Part shown: piece after piece, positions 61,308-64,000 of the stretch | How positions within the stretch are numbered: position 1 is the stretch's first letter | Layout of the letters: every line of letters starts with the position of its first letter | NCBI RefSeq assembly: GCF_900187225.1 | Contig: NZ_LT906436.1 | Coordinates: 930,001-994,000 of the forward strand | Source: Listeria monocytogenes | Lineage (GTDB): Bacteria > Bacillota > Bacilli > Lactobacillales > Listeriaceae | Reading direction: 5' to 3' | DNA length: 64,000 nt | Position numbers and translations under genes: made by a program | Notes under the pieces: generated by a model | Databases searched by the model: none | What the model saw: the letters and a program-made list of their open reading frames with translations, nothing else | Told to the model about the DNA's origin: nothing

Positions 61308-62072
61308 ATGAAAGAAGTGATGATTAAAGCCACGGGGTTGGAGAAATCATTTAAGAAAACAGAAGTCTTGAAAGGTGTAGATTTTGAAGTAAAACATGGC
61401 GAAATTTTTGCATTACTAGGCTCAAACGGTGCGGGCAAGACGACAACCATCCAAATTTTAGCGACTCTTTTAAAAACGGATAATGGAAATGCGCATATTT
61501 CGGGTTTTGATGTGAAAACGGAGCCGGAAAAAGTACGGAAACATATTAGCCTTACTGGACAATTTGCAGCAGTAGATGGACTTTTAACAGGACGAGAAAA
61601 TATTTTACTCATTGCTAAACTACGTGGTGAAAAGAACTCGGCACAAACGGCAGATGACTTATTGGCACGTTTTGGACTCGAAAAAGCTGCGGATCGACGT
61701 GCAGACACTTATTCAGGAGGAATGACAAGACGACTGGATATTGCTATGAGTCTCGTTGGCTCCCCGGATGTGATTTTTCTTGATGAACCAACAACTGGAC
61801 TTGATCCGGAAGGGCGAATGGAAGTCTGGAAAACGATTAAAACACTTTCTGATGGAGGAACAACCATTTTACTAACAACACAATATTTGGATGAGGCAGA
61901 ACAACTTGCTGATAGAATTGCTATCCTTCATGGCGGAACGATTATCGCAAATGGAACATTGGATGAACTTAAAAAATTATTCCCACCTGCTGAAGTTGAA
62001 TATATCGAAAAACAACCATCACTGGAAGAAATTTTCTTAGCAATTATTAATGGGAAGGAGGAAGTAAAATGA
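61308..62072 (+). CDS. ABC transporter ATP-binding protein (daunorubicin/DrrA type)
   Basis: A 254-residue ATPase with Walker A GSNGAGKTTT (about residue 39), signature YSGGMTRRLDIAMSL and Walker B VIFLDEPTTGLDPEGR. The C-terminal extension is short compared with classical DrrA. It drives the permease encoded next, whose start overlaps its stop by four bases. The pair is a multidrug or antibiotic exporter by family; the substrate is unknown. Confidence 0.88.
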   Translation: MKEVMIKATGLEKSFKKTEVLKGVDFEVKHGEIFALLGSNGAGKTTTIQILATLLKTDNGNAHISGFDVKTEPEKVRKHISLTGQFAAVDGLLTGRENILLIAKLRGEKNSAQTADDLLARFGLEKAADRRADTYSGGMTRRLDIAMSLVGSPDVIFLDEPTTGLDPEGRMEVWKTIKTLSDGGTTILLTTQYLDEAEQLADRIAILHGGTIIANGTLDELKKLFPPAEVEYIEKQPSLEEIFLAIINGKEEVK

Positions 62073-62821
62073 AAGCAATTCGTGATACAAGTATATTATT
62101 TGGTCGCTCCATGCGTCATATTATGCGTAGTCCTGATACGATTATTACTGTTGCTATTATTCCAATTATGATTATGTTGATGTTTGTATATGTGCTTGGA
62201 GGTGCAATTCAAACAGGGACAGACAATTACGTAGATTACTTGTTGCCGGGTATTATTTTGATGGCAATTGCAAGTGGAATAGCCTATACGGCGGTACGAT
62301 TATTTACAGATGTACAAAAAGGATTATTTCAACGATTTCATTCTATGCCAATTAGTCGTTCTTCCGTTTTGTGGGGACATGTTTTAACTTCTTTAGTATC
62401 TAATGCTATTTCTATTGTACTCATTATTCTAGTTGCGCTTTTGATTGGTTTTCGTTCATCAGCAGGGATAGTGGAATGGCTTGCTGTAGCTGGTATTTTG
62501 CTTTTGTTCACATTAGCGCTCACATGGGTTGCTGTGATTCCTGGTTTAACTGCCAAATCAGTAGATGGAGCAAGCGCATTTTCTTATCCGCTCATATTTT
62601 TACCATTCATCAGTTCTGCTTTTGTTCCGACGGATACGATGCCAACCGCAATACGAGTTTTTGCAGAAAATCAGCCCGTGACAGCTATTGTTAATACGAT
62701 ACGTGCATTGCTGTATTCAGAACCAATCGGGAATGATATCTGGATTGCACTTGCATGGTGTGTTGGAATTACCGTTGTTGCCTATGTTTTTGCAGTAACT
62801 ATTTATAAAAAAATGGTATAA
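62069..62821 (+). CDS. ABC-2 type permease (DrrB type)
   Basis: A 250-residue membrane protein with six hydrophobic segments, of the ABC-2/DrrB family. Characteristic parts are the cytoplasmic N-terminus, the segment DVQKGLFQRFHSMPISRSS and the late external FVPTDTMPTAIRVFAENQPV loop. It forms the channel for the upstream ATPase. It lies in a two-gene operon behind a near-consensus promoter with a dyad operator. Confidence 0.87.
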   Translation: MKAIRDTSILFGRSMRHIMRSPDTIITVAIIPIMIMLMFVYVLGGAIQTGTDNYVDYLLPGIILMAIASGIAYTAVRLFTDVQKGLFQRFHSMPISRSSVLWGHVLTSLVSNAISIVLIILVALLIGFRSSAGIVEWLAVAGILLLFTLALTWVAVIPGLTAKSVDGASAFSYPLIFLPFISSAFVPTDTMPTAIRVFAENQPVTAIVNTIRALLYSEPIGNDIWIALAWCVGITVVAYVFAVTIYKKMV

Positions 62822-62824
62822 AAT

Positions 62825-62858
62825 AAAAAGTTTGGCTCCGTGGAGCCAAACTTTTTAT
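62825..62858. terminator. Bidirectional terminator between the ABC permease and MFS genes
   Basis: AAAAAGTTTGGCTC pairs with GAGCCAAACTTTTT with a 4-base loop. Confidence 0.93.
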
Positions 62859-64000
62859 TTTTCACCGGAAATATGTTTTTTCGGTAAGATAAAATGAATA
62901 AAATAACTAACGATACAGCAAGCAAACATTACCCAGAAAACCGTATGAAGCCCGCTATATAAAATATCTCGAAGTGGATCAACAAGGTCTGTACTAACGT
63001 TACCCGAAGTTTGTGGGCTAATTAATTGGTTTAAATTACTGCGATTCACTTCACTGCCAGCTGCGGCGCGGAACTCGCTTGTAAGGACTGAGTTGAAGAT
63101 AGTTCCAAATACAGCCACACCGATTGTTTGACCAACTGTTCTAAAAAGTGTATTAGAAGCAGTAGCAATACCAGTTTGGAATCGCGGTACAGCATCTTGA
63201 ACAGTGACTGTTGTCGTGGTAAAAATTATCCCAAAACCAAATCCCATAAATGCACTATTTAAATAGAAGAAGATGTCATTTGTGGAAGCGGGGAATAAGG
63301 CTAAAATTAATCCACTTGCCGCCGTAATTAAAACGCCAATGCCAACCGTATGCCGATTTCCAAGCGTCATTAAAAGTTTGCCGCCGATAAATGAACCAAT
63401 TATCCATGTAACCGAAAGCGGTGCAAGCATAAATCCAGCAATCGTAGCCCCGTGCCCAAGCATTCCTTGTGCCCACATTGGAATATACACGTTAATCCCA
63501 ATTAGGAAGGCACTAATCAAGAAACCAATTAAGTTCCCAATTAACACCACTGGATTTTTAAATAATACAAATGGCATAATCGGATCTTTTGCACGTTTTT
63601 CGACAAAATAAAAAGCAATAAATAACACAATCGAAACGGCAAAAAGAATAACGACGAGCGGTTCTGTCCAGTTGAGCGATTCCCCGGCTCGCTGTAACGC
63701 AAATAATAAACCAAGTAGTGCCACGGTAAAGAGCGAGGCACCTAAATAGTCAATCGGTAATTTCACATGTTCCACTTTTTCGCGTAAATAAAGCAAAATA
63801 AGTAGGATTGTCAAAATGCCGATTGGGACATTGATAAAGAAAATCCAATGCCATGAAAGTTGGTCTACTAAAAAACCTCCAACAAGTGGTCCAAATACAC
63901 CAGCGATACCCCAAGCGGAACCCATGAAGCCAAGTACTTTTGCTCGTTTTTCAAATGGATACACGTCTGCGATAATCGTCATAGTAGATGGTAAAATCCC
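62855..64000 (-). CDS. DHA2 family (14-helix) MFS drug transporter (5' part outside window)
   Basis: The coding frame is open from its stop at 62855-62857 to the end of the window, so the first third of the protein is missing. The visible part of about 380 residues has nine or ten membrane segments. It opens with FEKRAKVLGFMGSAWGIAGV and GPLVGGFL, the antiporter motif C of helix 5 of EmrB/QacA proteins. Members export lipophilic drugs with protons. A start at the ATG at 63982 is possible on paper but would delete essential helices, so I read it as truncated by the window edge. Confidence 0.85.
   Translation of the reverse strand, partial: GILPSTMTIIADVYPFEKRAKVLGFMGSAWGIAGVFGPLVGGFLVDQLSWHWIFFINVPIGILTILLILLYLREKVEHVKLPIDYLGASLFTVALLGLLFALQRAGESLNWTEPLVVILFAVSIVLFIAFYFVEKRAKDPIMPFVLFKNPVVLIGNLIGFLISAFLIGINVYIPMWAQGMLGHGATIAGFMLAPLSVTWIIGSFIGGKLLMTLGNRHTVGIGVLITAASGLILALFPASTNDIFFYLNSAFMGFGFGIIFTTTTVTVQDAVPRFQTGIATASNTLFRTVGQTIGVAVFGTIFNSVLTSEFRAAAGSEVNRSNLNQLISPQTSGNVSTDLVDPLRDILYSGLHTVFWVMFACCIVSYFIHFILPKKHISGEK

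Noticed and set aside
61304-61708. 134-codon minus-strand open frame over the ABC ATPase gene
   Set aside because: It is an antisense shadow of Walker A-containing coding sequence.

Overview
This window is a low-GC Firmicute chromosome. Gene content and order match Listeria, most probably L. monocytogenes or a very close relative such as L. innocua. Diagnostic neighbours include ltaS, a DNA-3-methyladenine glycosylase gene, srtA, lplA1, gtlA, a ferritin-like Dps gene (fri), the nagA-nagB-nagR cluster, tagO, the dltXABCD operon and an LhrC-type small RNA. The species call is from memory of the gene order, because no database search was possible. I see no prophage, insertion sequence, CRISPR array or integrative element. 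Base and codon use look uniform by eye.

Layout: 1-6.7 kb holds the end of a succinate-semialdehyde dehydrogenase gene, then a catabolite-controlled beta-glucoside PTS operon (IIB, IIC, IIA, a GH1 glycosidase and a PRD-type activator). 6.8-8.6 kb is an antibiotic-responsive leader RNA (Rli53-like) with a 3-codon upstream ORF in front of an ABC-F ribosome-protection gene. 8.7-14.3 kb holds a metal-type permease pair, coaA, and an ABC exporter with its TetR regulator. 14.3-21.5 kb carries cell-envelope and lipoate genes: ltaS, srtA, lplA1, a DedA gene and gtlA. 21.5-24.5 kb holds a decayed gene remnant, tRNA-Gly(TCC), queG, trmL and a nitroreductase gene. 24.5-30 kb is a minus-strand stress block: a sigma-B small membrane protein, a low-molecular-weight phosphatase, a SUKH protein, and an Hsp90 homologue followed by two tandem TPR-like paralogues. 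30-32.7 kb holds fri, a HesB-like protein, a lipoprotein joining a metallo-beta-lactamase domain to a helix-hairpin-helix domain, a DUF3006 gene and the LhrC-type sRNA.

32.7-40 kb holds an MFS exporter with a GntR regulator, an AI-2E family permease, two tandem secreted hydrolases, a sigma-B-dependent small protein and a LiaI/LiaH-like pair. 40-42.7 kb is the amino-sugar catabolic operon with a NagR operator over its promoter. 42.8-53.3 kb holds tagO, two U32 proteins for tRNA hydroxylation, lemA-htpX, spxH, a CYTH and a TPR gene, and relQ-nadK-pseudouridine synthase followed by fabI. 53.3-57.8 kb is the complete dltXABCD operon for D-alanylation of teichoic acids. 57.9-64 kb holds rpiA, an acetyltransferase gene, an esterase gene, ilvE, a second ABC exporter behind a near-consensus promoter with a strong dyad, and a truncated DHA2 drug transporter.

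A theme is the cell envelope: LtaS builds lipoteichoic acid, GtlA supplies its galactose donor, TagO starts wall teichoic acid, Dlt adds D-alanine and SrtA anchors surface proteins. A second theme is stress: sigma-B promoters, a PerR-type box at fri, SpxH, RelQ, HtpX and the Hsp90 cluster. Many gene pairs converge on shared bidirectional terminators. The points most worth a second look are a GH1 enzyme with Gln in place of the catalytic acid/base Glu, the Hsp90-TPR-TPR-SUKH-phosphatase cluster, a terminator-like hairpin in the ltaS leader, a dyad over the fri promoter, a gene remnant upstream of gtlA, and a possible sponge site for LhrC at the end of the DUF3006 gene.
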